This document shows, piece after piece, positions 7,674-17,158 of a stretch of 64,000 nucleotides of DNA (the stretch's first letter is position 1; every line of letters begins with the position of its first letter). The stretch comes from Streptomyces sp. NRRL F-5727 (GTDB lineage Bacteria; Actinomycetota; Actinomycetes; Streptomycetales; Streptomycetaceae). Below the pieces are notes generated by a model. That model was not told the origin of the DNA. It made no database searches and was given only the letters and a program-made list of their open reading frames with translations. The stretch covers positions 62,001-126,000 of the forward strand of contig NZ_JOGX01000010.1 of the NCBI RefSeq assembly GCF_000719555.1, in the 5' to 3' direction. The translations under genes and the position numbers were made by a program.

Positions 7674-9953
7674 GTGATGTCCGAAGTCAAGAAAACACCC
7701 CCCGCACCGGGCGGGGGAGCGGGGGAAAGCCCTGGTGGGCGCCGGGATCCGGGCGGGGGATGGACGCGGTTCGTGACCGCGCGGCCCCGGCTCACCCTGC
7801 TCGTCGCCCTCGTCCTCACCGCCCTCGCGGTCCTCGCCGGCGGCGGTGTCGCCGACCGGATGGGCAGCGGCGGCTGGGAGGACCCGGCCGCCGAGTCCAG
7901 CTACGCCACCGGGGCCCTGGAGCGGGAGTTCCCCGGCTCCCAACCGAACGTGCTGCTCCTCGTCGACGCCGGGAAGGCCGGGGTCGACGACCCCGCCGTG
8001 GCCGCCGAGGCCCGCCGGCTCACCGCACGGCTCGCCGCCGAGCCCGGCGTCGAGGGCGTCGGCTCCTACTGGGCCGGCGGCTCGCCCGCCCTCCGCTCCG
8101 AGGACGGCACCAAGGCCGTCGTCGCCGCCCGGATCGCCGGCGAGGAGAAGGCCGCCGGCGACATCCTCGACCGCATCGCCCCCGCCTACCGGGGCACCCA
8201 CGGGCCCGTCGAGGTCACCCTCGGCGGCGGCCTCGCCGTCCGCCACGAGATGCAGACGATCATCCAGGAGGACCTGCTGCGGGCCGAGCTGATCGCCCTG
8301 CCCGTCACCCTGGTCCTGCTCGTCATGGTCTTCGGCAGCGCCGTCGCCGCCCTGCTGCCGCTCGGCGTCGGCATCGTCGCCATCCTCGGCACCAACGCGG
8401 TGCTGCGCGGGATCACCGAGTTCACCGACGTCTCCGTCTTCGCGCAGAACCTCACCACCGCGCTCGGCCTCGGACTCGCCATCGACTACGCCCTCTTCGT
8501 CGTCCGCCGCTACCGCGAGGAACTGGCCGCCGGAGCCGAGCCGCCCGCCGCCGTCCGCACCACCCTGCGCACCGCCGGGCGGACCGTGCTCTTCTCCGCC
8601 CTCACCGTCGCCGTCTCGCTCGCCGCCATGCTCGTCTTCCCGCAGTACTTCCTGCGCTCCTTCGCCTACGCGGGCATCGCCGTCGTCCTGCTCGCCGCGG
8701 CCGCCGCCCTCACCCTGCTGCCGGCCGCCCTCGTGCTCCTCGGCCACCGCGTCGACGCCCTCGACCTGCGCCGGCTCCTCCGGCGCCGCCGGGCCCCCGC
8801 GCGGGACACCGGGGCGGCCACCGGCTGGTCCCGGGCGGCCGACCTGGTGATGCGCCGGGCCCCCGTCTTCGCCGTCCTCACCACCGCCGGCCTCGTCCTG
8901 CTCGGACTGCCCTTCCTCGGGGTGAAGTTCGGCACCGCCGACGACCGGCAGCTGCCCGCCACCGCCACCTCCCGGATCGTCCAGGAGGAGCTCCGCGCCG
9001 GCTTCCCCGGCGACCCCGGCGGCAGCCTCACCGTCCTCGCCGAGGGCCCCGCCACCCCCGCCGAGTACGGCGCCTACCGCGAGCGCGTCGCCGCCCTCGA
9101 CGGCATCGTGCGGGTCGACGGCCCCGTGGTCTCCGGCACCGGCGCGGACACCCACGCCTACTACAGCGTCGTCCCCGACGGCCCGGCCACCGGCGAAGGG
9201 GCCCAGCGCGCGGTCGGTGAACTGCGCGCCGCCGACGCCCCCTTCACCACCTCCGTCACCGGCCAGGCCGCCGTCCTCGTCGACTCCAAGGACGCCATCG
9301 CCGACCGGCTTCCCTGGGCCGCCGGCATCATCGTCCTCGTCACCCTGCTGCTGGTCTTCCTGCTCACCGGCAGCGTCCTCATCCCCGTCCAGGCCGTCGT
9401 CCTCAACGCGCTCAGCCTCACCGCCATGTTCGGCGCCGTCGTCTGGGTCTTCCAGGACGGACACCTCTCCGGCCTCCTCGGCTTCACCGCCACCGGCGAC
9501 ATCGAGACGACCCTGCCGGTCCTCATGTTCTGCGTCGCCTTCGGCCTCTCCATGGACTACGGCGTCTTCCTGCTCTCCCGCATCAAGGAGGAGTACGACA
9601 CCACCGGCGACCACGAGGGCGCCGTCCGCTTCGGCCTCGCCCGCACCGGCGGGCTCATCACCGCCGCCGCCGTCATCCTCGCCGTCGTCATGGTCGCCAT
9701 CGGCACCTCACGGGTCACCAACACCAAGATGCTCGGCCTCGGCGTCGCCCTCGCCGTCCTCATGGACGCCATGGTGGTCCGCAGCCTCCTCGTCCCCGCG
9801 GTCATGAAGCTCACCGGCCGGCTCACCTGGTGGGCCCCCGGCCCGCTGCGCCGCTTCCACGACCGCTTCGGCATCAGCGAGTCCGGGCAGCCGCCCGCCG
9901 CCGCGACCGACACCCCCGAGGAGAGACGCGAACCCGTCGGCGCCCGCGGCTAG
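7674..9953 (+). CDS. MMPL/RND-superfamily membrane transporter
   Basis: A 759-residue MMPL-type transporter with two similar halves. A short Gly/Pro-rich N-terminus leads to helix TARPRLTLLVALVLTALAVLAGGG, a large extracytoplasmic domain, a block of five or six helices, a second extracytoplasmic domain, and a second helix block containing FGLSMDYGVFLLSRIKEEY. The conserved GLGLAIDYALFVVRRYREE of the first half carries the proton-relay aspartate. AAGGGGAC precedes GTG 7674; an ATG follows directly at 7677. Substrates of such exporters include lipids and drugs; none can be named here. Likely repressed by the divergent TetR protein. Confidence 0.93.
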   Translation: MMSEVKKTPPAPGGGAGESPGGRRDPGGGWTRFVTARPRLTLLVALVLTALAVLAGGGVADRMGSGGWEDPAAESSYATGALEREFPGSQPNVLLLVDAGKAGVDDPAVAAEARRLTARLAAEPGVEGVGSYWAGGSPALRSEDGTKAVVAARIAGEEKAAGDILDRIAPAYRGTHGPVEVTLGGGLAVRHEMQTIIQEDLLRAELIALPVTLVLLVMVFGSAVAALLPLGVGIVAILGTNAVLRGITEFTDVSVFAQNLTTALGLGLAIDYALFVVRRYREELAAGAEPPAAVRTTLRTAGRTVLFSALTVAVSLAAMLVFPQYFLRSFAYAGIAVVLLAAAAALTLLPAALVLLGHRVDALDLRRLLRRRRAPARDTGAATGWSRAADLVMRRAPVFAVLTTAGLVLLGLPFLGVKFGTADDRQLPATATSRIVQEELRAGFPGDPGGSLTVLAEGPATPAEYGAYRERVAALDGIVRVDGPVVSGTGADTHAYYSVVPDGPATGEGAQRAVGELRAADAPFTTSVTGQAAVLVDSKDAIADRLPWAAGIIVLVTLLLVFLLTGSVLIPVQAVVLNALSLTAMFGAVVWVFQDGHLSGLLGFTATGDIETTLPVLMFCVAFGLSMDYGVFLLSRIKEEYDTTGDHEGAVRFGLARTGGLITAAAVILAVVMVAIGTSRVTNTKMLGLGVALAVLMDAMVVRSLLVPAVMKLTGRLTWWAPGPLRRFHDRFGISESGQPPAAATDTPEERREPVGARG

Positions 9954-9972
9954 CGCCCGTCCCGCACGCGAC

Positions 9973-10011
9973 GCGGCGCCGCCCCCGGGCTCCACCGGAG
10001 GACGGCGCCGC
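9973..10011. terminator. Bidirectional hairpin between MMPL gene and HTH gene
   Basis: GCGGCGCCG (9973-9981) pairs with CGGCGCCGC (10003-10011) between two convergent genes. Confidence 0.65.
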
Positions 10012-10030
10012 GCGCGGCGGACGGAGCGGA

Positions 10031-10228
10031 TCAGTCGCGGCGCGCCCGGTTGCCGGGACGGCTCGCGACCCAGGCACGGACGGTGTCCGCGTACCAGAAG
10101 GGCTTGCCCGACTCGACGTGATCGGGCGGCGGCAGCAGCCCGTGCTTCCGGTAGGACCGCACCGTGTCCGGCTGCACCCGGATGTGCGCGGCGATGTCCT
10201 TGTACGACCAGAGGCTTCTGTCCGTCAT
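10031..10228 (-). CDS. Small AlpA/MerR-like helix-turn-helix protein
   Basis: A 65-residue protein. WSYKDIAAHIRVQPDTVRSYRKHGLLPPPD is a compact winged HTH like that of excisionase/AlpA proteins, followed by a basic tail. ATG 10228 has GGGAGG about nine bases upstream; the longer frame is not protein-like. Such tiny HTH genes are common single genes in Streptomyces and need not indicate a prophage; no integrase is nearby. Confidence 0.75.
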   Translation of the reverse strand: MTDRSLWSYKDIAAHIRVQPDTVRSYRKHGLLPPPDHVESGKPFWYADTVRAWVASRPGNRARRD

Positions 10229-10503
10229 GCCTGTACCTCCCTCACGCCCCGTGCCGCGCAGCGGTGGCGGGGGTGCCGTTCGGGGGCGCTGCGGGCGGTG
10301 GCGTCGGTGATCACTGAGCCTGTGCCCCGAGAACGACCCGCCCGGACGGCCGGGCCGCGGCTGTCGAACGCCTGTGACGAGGAACCCGCGTAACCGCGAC
10401 ATGTGTGACCGGGTCGCGACCCCCGTGACGGAAGTGACGAACGGTCACGACGGCGCGCCCGCGTGCGCCGGAGCGCGCGAGGGGTCCGCGGCGGGCCGTG
10501 CGG

Positions 10504-11418
10504 CTACAGACCGCAGGAGCGGAGGTAGTCGCGGGTGCGCAGCGCGATCGGGAAGGGCGCGTCCGGCTCGCACGGGTACATGTCCTGCTCCACGATCGCG
10601 AAGAGCTCCACGTCCAGCGCCGCCGCGGCCGCGAGCACCGGCTCCAGGGCCGGCACCCCCGCCGGCGGCTCGCACATCACCCCCCGCGCCACCGCCGGGC
10701 CGAACGGCAGGCCCTCGGCCCGCACCGCCGCCAGCACCGCCGGATCCACCTGCTTCAGATGGAGGTAGCCGATGCGCTCCCCGTAGCTCTCGATCAGCTT
10801 GACGCTGTCCCCGCCCGCGTACGCGTAGTGCCCGGTGTCCAGACAGAGCGCCACCGCCTCCGGATCGGTGGCGTCCAGGAAACGGGTCACGCTCTCCTCG
10901 TCGTCGAGATGGGTGTCGGCGTGCGGATGGACCACGATCCGCAGCCCGTACCGCTCCCGCACCTCCCGGCCCAGGCGCTCCGTCAGCGCGGTCAGATCCC
11001 GCCACTGCCCCGCCGTCAGCACCCGGTCCTCCAGGACCTCGCCGGTCCTGTCGTCCCGCCAGAAGGACGGGATCACCACCAGATGCCCCGCGCCCATCGC
11101 CTGCGCCAGCGCCGCGTTCTCCGCGACGTGCGCCCAGGTCCGCTCCCACACGGCGGGACCGTGGTGCAGCCCGGTGAAGACCGTGCCGGCCGACACCCGC
11201 AGCCCCCGCCGCGAGGTCTCCTCGGCGAGCAGCGCCGGATCGGTGGGCAGATAGCCGTACGGACCCAGCTCGATCCACTCGTAGCCGGCCCCCGCCACCT
11301 CGTCCAGGAACCGCTGCCACGGCACCTGCCGGGGATCGTCGGGGAACCACACCCCCCAGGAGTCCGGGGCGGAACCGATCCGGATGCGGGCGGGCGACGG
11401 CGGCGACGGCTTCGTCAT
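10504..11418 (-). CDS. Sugar phosphate isomerase/epimerase (IolE/IolI-like)
   Basis: A 304-residue TIM-barrel protein of the xylose isomerase-like family. It begins IGSAPDSWGVWFPDDPRQVPW, and metal-binding residues are visible in VVHPHADTHLDDEE, LCLDTGHYAYAGGD and GYLHLKQVD. In inositol catabolism this family supplies inosose dehydratase (IolE) or inosose isomerase (IolI). The divergent position beside iolCBDA makes an inositol role likely, but which reaction is not decided by sequence alone. ATG 11418 follows AAGGTGG. Confidence 0.8.
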   Translation of the reverse strand: MTKPSPPSPARIRIGSAPDSWGVWFPDDPRQVPWQRFLDEVAGAGYEWIELGPYGYLPTDPALLAEETSRRGLRVSAGTVFTGLHHGPAVWERTWAHVAENAALAQAMGAGHLVVIPSFWRDDRTGEVLEDRVLTAGQWRDLTALTERLGREVRERYGLRIVVHPHADTHLDDEESVTRFLDATDPEAVALCLDTGHYAYAGGDSVKLIESYGERIGYLHLKQVDPAVLAAVRAEGLPFGPAVARGVMCEPPAGVPALEPVLAAAAALDVELFAIVEQDMYPCEPDAPFPIALRTRDYLRSCGL

Positions 11419-11487
11419 GCCAGCCACCTTGACCGCGCCCCGGAGCAGCGTCAAGACACCCGCCGGACCCACGGGGCATCCGTCCGA

Positions 11488-11533
11488 ATGTCCGGACATA
11501 TCGTTGACACGCCGCCCGGCGGAGGGCTAGACC
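11488..11533 (+). promoter_or_regulatory. iolC promoter with palindromic operator candidate
   Basis: The 12-base palindrome ATGTCCGGACAT (11488-11499) lies five bases before a TTGACA -35 hexamer (11504-11509); TAGACC (11528-11533) is a plausible -10 at 18-base spacing. The palindrome could bind the inositol-responsive regulator, which is not encoded in the window. Confidence 0.45.
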
Positions 11534-11567
11534 TGGGAAGGGACACCGGAGTCGAGAGGTGGCACGG

Positions 11568-12587
11568 GTGGAGTCGGAGCCGTACGACCTGATCACCATG
11601 GGGCGGCTCGGCGTGGACCTCTACCCCCTCCAGAGCGGCGTCGGACTCGACCGGGTCGAGACCTTCCGGCGCTTCCTCGGCGGCTCCCCGGCCAACGTGG
11701 CCGTCGCCGCCGCCCGCCTCGGCCGGCGCACCGCCCTCGTCAGCCGCACCGGAGCCGACGCCTTCGGCGGCTACCTCCGGCGCGAGCTCAAGGAGTTCGG
11801 GGTGGACGGCCGCTGGGTCACCGAGGTCCCCGACCTCCCCACCCCCGTCACCTTCTGCGCCCTCTTCCCGCCCGACGACTTCCCCCTCACCTTCTACCGC
11901 CGCCCCAAGGCCCCCGACCTGGAGATCCACCCGCACGAGCTCGACCTCGACGCGATCCGCGCCGCCCGCGTCCTGTGGACCACCGGCACCGGGCTCAGCG
12001 AGGAACCCAGCCGCGCCGCCACCCTCACCGCCCTGCGGGCCCGCGCCGGCCGCGCCCCCACCGTCCTCGACCTCGACTGGCGGCCCGCCTTCTGGTCCGA
12101 CCCGGCCACCGCCCGCCCCCACTACGCCGAGGCCCTGCGACACGCCACCGTCGCCGTCGGCAACGCCGAGGAGTGCGAGGTCGCCACCGGCGAACGCGAC
12201 CCGGAGGCCGCCGCCCGCGCCCTCCTCCGCCTGCTCGCCCCCGGCACCCCCGGCGACCCTGCCGGCGTCCCCCTCGCCGTCGTCAAACGCGGACCCGAAG
12301 GCGTCCTCGCGCTCGCCGCCGACGGGCGCCGCGCCGCCGTCCCCCCACTGCCCGTCGACGTCGTCAACGGCCTCGGCGCCGGGGACGCCTTCGGCGGCGC
12401 CCTCGTCCACGGCCTCCTCGCCGGCCTCCCCCTGGAGGACACCCTCCGCCGCGCCGGCGCCGCCGGCTCGATCGTCGCCGGCCGGCTGGCCTGCGCCCCC
12501 GCCATGCCCGACGCCGCCGAGATCGACCGCGCCCTCGCCGCCGGCTCGGGCACCCTCCCCCAGCGTCCGGAGGACGACCCCCGGTGA
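11568..12587 (+). CDS. iolC: 5-dehydro-2-deoxygluconokinase
   Basis: Phosphorylates 2-deoxy-5-keto-gluconate in myo-inositol catabolism. The ~339-residue protein is a PfkB-type sugar kinase with N-terminal FLGGSPANVAVAAARLGRRTALVSRTGADAFG and C-terminal catalytic GLGAGDAFGGALVHGL, where the Asp is the base. GTG 11568 is preferred because GAGAGG lies eight bases upstream; GTG 11559, also in frame, lacks a close ribosome site. It is the first gene of an operon and its stop overlaps the iolB start as GTGA. Confidence 0.93.
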   Translation: MESEPYDLITMGRLGVDLYPLQSGVGLDRVETFRRFLGGSPANVAVAAARLGRRTALVSRTGADAFGGYLRRELKEFGVDGRWVTEVPDLPTPVTFCALFPPDDFPLTFYRRPKAPDLEIHPHELDLDAIRAARVLWTTGTGLSEEPSRAATLTALRARAGRAPTVLDLDWRPAFWSDPATARPHYAEALRHATVAVGNAEECEVATGERDPEAAARALLRLLAPGTPGDPAGVPLAVVKRGPEGVLALAADGRRAAVPPLPVDVVNGLGAGDAFGGALVHGLLAGLPLEDTLRRAGAAGSIVAGRLACAPAMPDAAEIDRALAAGSGTLPQRPEDDPR

Positions 12588-13399
12588 CCACCCGCCGCCT
12601 CCACCTCCCCGCCGGGACCGCCGCGCGGGGGCCGTACGCCCTGGACATCGACCCCGGGACGGCCGGATGGAGCCGCTCCGCACTCCGCGTCCTCGACCTG
12701 CCGCCCGGCGCTACTCACAGCTTCGACAGCGCGGATGCCGAATGGGTGGTGCTTCCCCTCGCCGGGGGCGGTACCGTGCGCGTCGACGGGGAGTTCTTCG
12801 AACTCGGGGGCCGCGCCGACGTGTTCGCCTCCGTGACCGACTTCGTCTACGTACCGCGCGACGCCCACGCCCAGATCGCCTCCGGCGCGGGAGGCCGCTT
12901 CGCTTTGGCAGGAGCGAACTGCGAGCGACGACTCCCCGCCCGCTACGGCCCCGCGCCGGAGGTTCCCGTGGAGGACCGCGGCAGCGGCGACCGCGCCCGC
13001 CGGGTGCGGAACTTCGCCTCCGCCGACGCCTTCCCCTGCGACCGGCTGATCGCCGTCGAGGTGATCACCCCCGGCGGCCACTGGTCCTCCTACCCGCCGC
13101 ACAAGCACGACGAGCACCGCCCCGGGACCGAGTCCGTCCTGGAGGAGATCTACTACTACGAGATCGCGGACCCGCGCGGCTACGCCTACCAGCGGATCTC
13201 GCCCTCGCGGGCGGGCGGCGCCGACCTCCTCGCCGAGGTCCGGCACGGCGACGCCGTCCTCGTCCCCGACGGCTGGCACGGCCCCTCCATCGCCCAGCCG
13301 GGCCACGACCTCTACTACCTCAACGTCATGGCGGGCCCCGGCCCCGAACGGGAGTGGAAGATCAGTTTCCACCCCGACCACACGGAGGGATACGCATGA
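12584..13399 (+). CDS. iolB: 5-deoxy-glucuronate isomerase
   Basis: A 271-residue double-cupin enzyme converting 5-deoxy-glucuronate to 2-deoxy-5-keto-gluconate, the IolC substrate. Metal ligands are visible in YPPHKHDE and the downstream Glu of EEIYYYEI, with VLVPDGWHGPS in the second half. The start GTG 12584 overlaps the iolC stop by four bases, and the end overlaps iolD by ATGA, so translation is coupled throughout. Confidence 0.93.
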   Translation: MTTRRLHLPAGTAARGPYALDIDPGTAGWSRSALRVLDLPPGATHSFDSADAEWVVLPLAGGGTVRVDGEFFELGGRADVFASVTDFVYVPRDAHAQIASGAGGRFALAGANCERRLPARYGPAPEVPVEDRGSGDRARRVRNFASADAFPCDRLIAVEVITPGGHWSSYPPHKHDEHRPGTESVLEEIYYYEIADPRGYAYQRISPSRAGGADLLAEVRHGDAVLVPDGWHGPSIAQPGHDLYYLNVMAGPGPEREWKISFHPDHTEGYA

Positions 13400-15258
13400 G
13401 GCTCACCGTGGCCCAGGCCCTCGTCCGCTTCCTCGCCGCCCAGTACACCGAACGCGACGGCGAACGGCACCGGCTGATCGCCGCCACCTGGGGCGTCTTC
13501 GGCCACGGCAACGTCGCCGGGATCGGCCAGGCGCTGATCGAGGAAGACGGCATGCCCTTCCACCAGGGCCGCAACGAACAGGCCATGGTGCACGCCGCCG
13601 TCGGCTACGCCCGCCAGCGGAACCGGCTCTCCGCGCACGCCGTCACCACCTCCATCGGCCCCGGCGCCACCAACCTCGTCACCGGCGCCGCCCTCGCCAC
13701 GATCAACCACCTCCCGGTCCTGCTCCTGCCCGGCGACACCTTCGCCACCCGCCCCGCCGACCCCGTCCTCCAGCAGCTCCAGGTGCCGCACGCCGGCGAC
13801 GTCTCCGTCAACGACTGCCTGCGCCCCGTCTCCCGCTCCTTCGACCGGATCGTCCGCCCCGAGGCCCTGATCCCGGCCGCGCTGGAAGCCATGCGGGTCC
13901 TCGCCGACCCGGCCGCCACCGGCGCCGTCACCCTCGCCCTCCCGCAGGACGTGCAGGCCGAGGCGTACGACTGGCCCGCGAGGTTCTTCGCCGAGCGGAC
14001 CTGGCGGATCCGCCGGGCCTCGCCCGACGAGGCCGAACTCGACGCGGCCGTCGCGGCGATCGCCGGGGCCGCCCGGCCGCTGATCGTCGCCGGCGGCGGC
14101 GTCCGGCACAGCCGCGCCGAGGAGGCGCTCGCCGACCTCGCCTCGCTCACCGGCATCCCCGTCGCCTCCACCCAGGCGGGCAAGGGCGTCCTGCCCCACG
14201 GCCACCCCCAGGACGTCGGGGCCGTCGGCCACACCGGTACCGCCGTCGCGAACCACCTGGCCCGCACCGCCGACGTCGTCCTCGGCGTCGGCACCCGCTG
14301 GACCGACTTCACCACCGCCTCCGGAACCCTCTTCGGCCACCCCTCCGTCCGCTTCGTCAACCTCAACACCGCCGCCTTCGACGCGCACAAACAGACCGCC
14401 CTGCCGCTGGTCGCGGACGCCCGCGAGGGGATCGAACAGCTCCACGCGCTCCTCGACCCGCACCACGTGCCCGCCCACTACGTCCACGAGTACGCCGAGG
14501 AGAAGCTGCGCTGGGAGGCCCGCGTCACCGCCGCCTACGCCGCCCCCGACGAGGACGCCCGCCCCACCCAGACCCAGGTCCTCGGCGTGCTCGACACCCT
14601 GGTCGACGCCGACGACATCCTGATCAACGCCGCCGGCTCCCTCCCCGGCGACCTCCACAAGCTCTGGCGGACCCGCTCCCGCGACCAGTACCACGTCGAG
14701 TACGGCTACTCCTGCATGGGCTACGAGATCCCCGCCGCGATTGGCGTCCTCCTCGCCGCCCCCGGCCGGCCCGTCTGGGCCCTCGTCGGCGACGGCACGT
14801 ATCTGATGAACCCCACCGAGATCGTCACCGCGGTCCAGGAACGCCTCCCGCTGAAGCTGGTGATCCTCCAGAACCACGGCTACGCCTCCATCGGCGGCCT
14901 CTCCGAGGCCGTCGGCGCCGAGCGGTACGGCACCGACTACCGGCTGCGGGCCGCCGACGGAGGCTTCACCGGCCCCCCGCTCCCCGTCGACCTCGGGGCC
15001 AACGCGGCGTCCCTCGGGATGCGGGTGCTGCGCCCCCGCACCATCCGTGACCTGCGGGAAGCCCTCGCCGACGCCCGGGCCGCCACGGATCCCACATGTG
15101 TCTACGTCGAGACCGAAACGGCAGACAGTGTGTCGGGCCCGCCCCCGGCCCAGGCGTGGTGGGATGTGCCCGTGGCCGAGATCTCGACCCGCCCGTCGGC
15201 GGTCAAGGCCCGCGAGGAGTACGACCGGCACGTCACCGCCCGACGCCGCCATCTCTGA
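13396..15258 (+). CDS. iolD: 3D-(3,5/4)-trihydroxycyclohexane-1,2-dione acylhydrolase
   Basis: A 620-residue thiamine diphosphate-dependent enzyme that opens the ring of the inositol-derived diketone. It has the three-domain acetolactate synthase-like layout: PYR domain with FHQGRNEQAMVHAA containing the catalytic Glu, a central domain, and a PP domain with the ThDP/Mg motif GDGTYLMNPTEI. Its start overlaps iolB by four bases; iolA follows after 23 bases. Confidence 0.94.
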   Translation: MRLTVAQALVRFLAAQYTERDGERHRLIAATWGVFGHGNVAGIGQALIEEDGMPFHQGRNEQAMVHAAVGYARQRNRLSAHAVTTSIGPGATNLVTGAALATINHLPVLLLPGDTFATRPADPVLQQLQVPHAGDVSVNDCLRPVSRSFDRIVRPEALIPAALEAMRVLADPAATGAVTLALPQDVQAEAYDWPARFFAERTWRIRRASPDEAELDAAVAAIAGAARPLIVAGGGVRHSRAEEALADLASLTGIPVASTQAGKGVLPHGHPQDVGAVGHTGTAVANHLARTADVVLGVGTRWTDFTTASGTLFGHPSVRFVNLNTAAFDAHKQTALPLVADAREGIEQLHALLDPHHVPAHYVHEYAEEKLRWEARVTAAYAAPDEDARPTQTQVLGVLDTLVDADDILINAAGSLPGDLHKLWRTRSRDQYHVEYGYSCMGYEIPAAIGVLLAAPGRPVWALVGDGTYLMNPTEIVTAVQERLPLKLVILQNHGYASIGGLSEAVGAERYGTDYRLRAADGGFTGPPLPVDLGANAASLGMRVLRPRTIRDLREALADARAATDPTCVYVETETADSVSGPPPAQAWWDVPVAEISTRPSAVKAREEYDRHVTARRRHL

Positions 15259-15281
15259 AGGCCCCGAAGGAGTAACACGTC

Positions 15282-16784
15282 ATGACGAAGAGCGTCCACC
15301 ACTGGATCGGTGGCAAGACCGTCGAGGGCACGTCGGGCAACTGGGGCCCGGTCACCGACCCGGCCACCGGTGCCGTCACCACCCAGGTCGCCCTCGCCTC
15401 CGTGGAGGAGGTCGACGCGGCCGTCGCCGCCGCGAAGGACGCCTTCGCCACCTGGGGCACCTCCTCGCTGGCCCAGCGCACCACGATCCTCTTCAAGTTC
15501 CGCGCGCTGCTCGACGCCAACCGCGACGCGATCGCCGAGCTGATCGTCGCCGAGCACGGCAAGGTCCACTCCGACGCCCTCGGCGAGGTCGCCCGCGGCC
15601 TGGAGATCGTCGACCTGGCCTGCGGCATCACCACCCAGCTCAAGGGCGAGCTCTCCACCCAGGTGTCGAACCGGGTGGACGTGGCGTCGATCCGCCAGCC
15701 CGTCGGCGTCGTCGCCGGCATCACGCCCTTCAACTTCCCGGCCATGGTGCCGATGTGGATGTTCCCGATCGCCATCGCGACCGGCAACACCTTCGTCCTC
15801 AAGCCGAGCGAGAAGGACCCGTCGCCGTCCCTGAAGATCGCCGAGCTGCTCGCCGAGGCCGGCCTGCCGGACGGCGTCTTCAACGTCGTCCACGGCGACA
15901 AGGTCGCCGTCGACCGCCTCCTGGAGCACCCGGACGTCGCCGCGATCTCCTTCGTCGGCTCGACCCCGATCGCCCGGTACATCCACACCACCGCCTCCGC
16001 GAACGGCAAGCGCGTCCAGGCGCTCGGCGGCGCCAAGAACCACATGCTGGTCCTCCCGGACGCCGACCTCGACGCCGCCGCCGACGCCGCCGTCTCCGCC
16101 GCCTACGGCTCCGCCGGCGAGCGCTGCATGGCGATCTCCGCCGTCGTGGCCGTCGGCGCGATCGGCGACGAGCTGGTCGAGAAGATCCGCGAGCGCGCCG
16201 AGAAGATCAAGATCGGCCCCGGCACCGACCCGACCTCCGAGATGGGCCCGCTCATCACGGCCGTCCACCGCGACAAGGTCGCCTCCTACGTGCACGGCGC
16301 CGAGGCCGAGGGCTGCCGGGTCGTCCTCGACGGCACCGGCTACACCGTCGAGGGCCACGAGAACGGCCACTGGATCGGCCTCTCCCTCCTCGACCACGTG
16401 CCGACCACCGCCAAGGCGTACCAGGACGAGATCTTCGGCCCGGTCCTGTGCGTGCTGCGCGCCGAGACGTACGAGGAGGGCCTCGCCCTCATCAACGCCT
16501 CGAAGTTCGGCAACGGCACCGCGATCTTCACCCGCGACGGCGGCGCCGCCCGCCGCTTCCAGCTGGAGGTCGAGGCCGGCATGGTCGGCGTCAACGTGCC
16601 GATCCCGGTGCCCGTCGGCTACCACTCCTTCGGCGGCTGGAAGGACTCCCTCTTCGGCGACCACCACATCTACGGCAACGACGGGGTGCACTTCTACACC
16701 CGCGGCAAGGTTGTCACCACCCGCTGGCCCGACCCGGCCGACGCCCCCGCCGGCGTCGACCTGGGCTTCCCGCGCAACCACTGA
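15282..16784 (+). CDS. iolA: CoA-acylating methylmalonate-semialdehyde dehydrogenase
   Basis: A 500-residue aldehyde dehydrogenase that oxidises malonate or methylmalonate semialdehyde to acetyl- or propionyl-CoA with NAD, the last step of inositol catabolism and also valine breakdown (mmsA). Key sequences are TPFNFPAMVPMWMFPIA, FVGSTPIARYIHTTA and the catalytic Cys in GSAGERCMAIS. AAGGAG precedes ATG 15282 at normal spacing. Last gene of iolC-iolB-iolD-iolA, closed by a strong hairpin. Confidence 0.95.
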   Translation: MTKSVHHWIGGKTVEGTSGNWGPVTDPATGAVTTQVALASVEEVDAAVAAAKDAFATWGTSSLAQRTTILFKFRALLDANRDAIAELIVAEHGKVHSDALGEVARGLEIVDLACGITTQLKGELSTQVSNRVDVASIRQPVGVVAGITPFNFPAMVPMWMFPIAIATGNTFVLKPSEKDPSPSLKIAELLAEAGLPDGVFNVVHGDKVAVDRLLEHPDVAAISFVGSTPIARYIHTTASANGKRVQALGGAKNHMLVLPDADLDAAADAAVSAAYGSAGERCMAISAVVAVGAIGDELVEKIRERAEKIKIGPGTDPTSEMGPLITAVHRDKVASYVHGAEAEGCRVVLDGTGYTVEGHENGHWIGLSLLDHVPTTAKAYQDEIFGPVLCVLRAETYEEGLALINASKFGNGTAIFTRDGGAARRFQLEVEAGMVGVNVPIPVPVGYHSFGGWKDSLFGDHHIYGNDGVHFYTRGKVVTTRWPDPADAPAGVDLGFPRNH

Positions 16785-16801
16785 CCCCGCGCAGGACGTA
16801 C

Positions 16802-16838
16802 GGCGGCCCCCGGTGCGCACTCCGCACCGGGGGCCGCC
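16802..16838 (+). terminator. iol operon terminator
   Basis: GGCGGCCCCCGGTGCG (16802-16817) and CGCACCGGGGGCCGCC (16823-16838) form a perfect 16-bp stem with a 5-base loop. Confidence 0.85.
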
Positions 16839-16853
16839 GGCCCGACCGGGGGC

Positions 16854-17030
16854 TCAGCCCACGTGCCAGCAGGTGGCGTCGAAGTCCGACACGTGGACGC
16901 TGCCCGCCGAGGCTTCGACCGCGCTGAACCAGCAGCCGTCCACGTCACCGGCGTGCGCGGCCGCGGGGGAGGCGGCGATGAAGCCGACCGCGAGCAGACC
17001 GGCCAGAGCGATCGAGATGCGCCGAAGCAT
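16854..17030 (-). CDS. Small secreted protein of unknown function
   Basis: A 58-residue protein with a Sec signal peptide (MLRRISIALAGLLAVGFIAASPAAAHA) and cleavage probably after the second Ala-x-Ala. The mature part of about 31 residues is acidic and contains two Cys, in DGCWFSAVEAS and DATCWHVG, which may form a disulfide. GAAGGAGAG lies just before ATG 17030. It is divergent from the hydrolase-ABC fusion gene. No family is recognised; it is too short for an enzyme and may be a surface or developmental protein. Confidence 0.75.
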   Translation of the reverse strand: MLRRISIALAGLLAVGFIAASPAAAHAGDVDGCWFSAVEASAGSVHVSDFDATCWHVG

Positions 17031-17158
17031 GTTCTCTCCTTCGAGTGGGGGGGGACTCGCCACGACTCTTCGGTACTCTCCGGCCCGCCGCACCCCGGGG
17101 GGTGCGATCGGGTGGACCCCACCGCCCTGCGGCGGGTTTCCGGCGTACCGCGACCGCT

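Noticed and set aside
10031..10228. Excisionase of an integrated element
   Set aside because: No integrase, attachment repeats or plasmid genes are nearby; such small HTH genes are common in Streptomyces.
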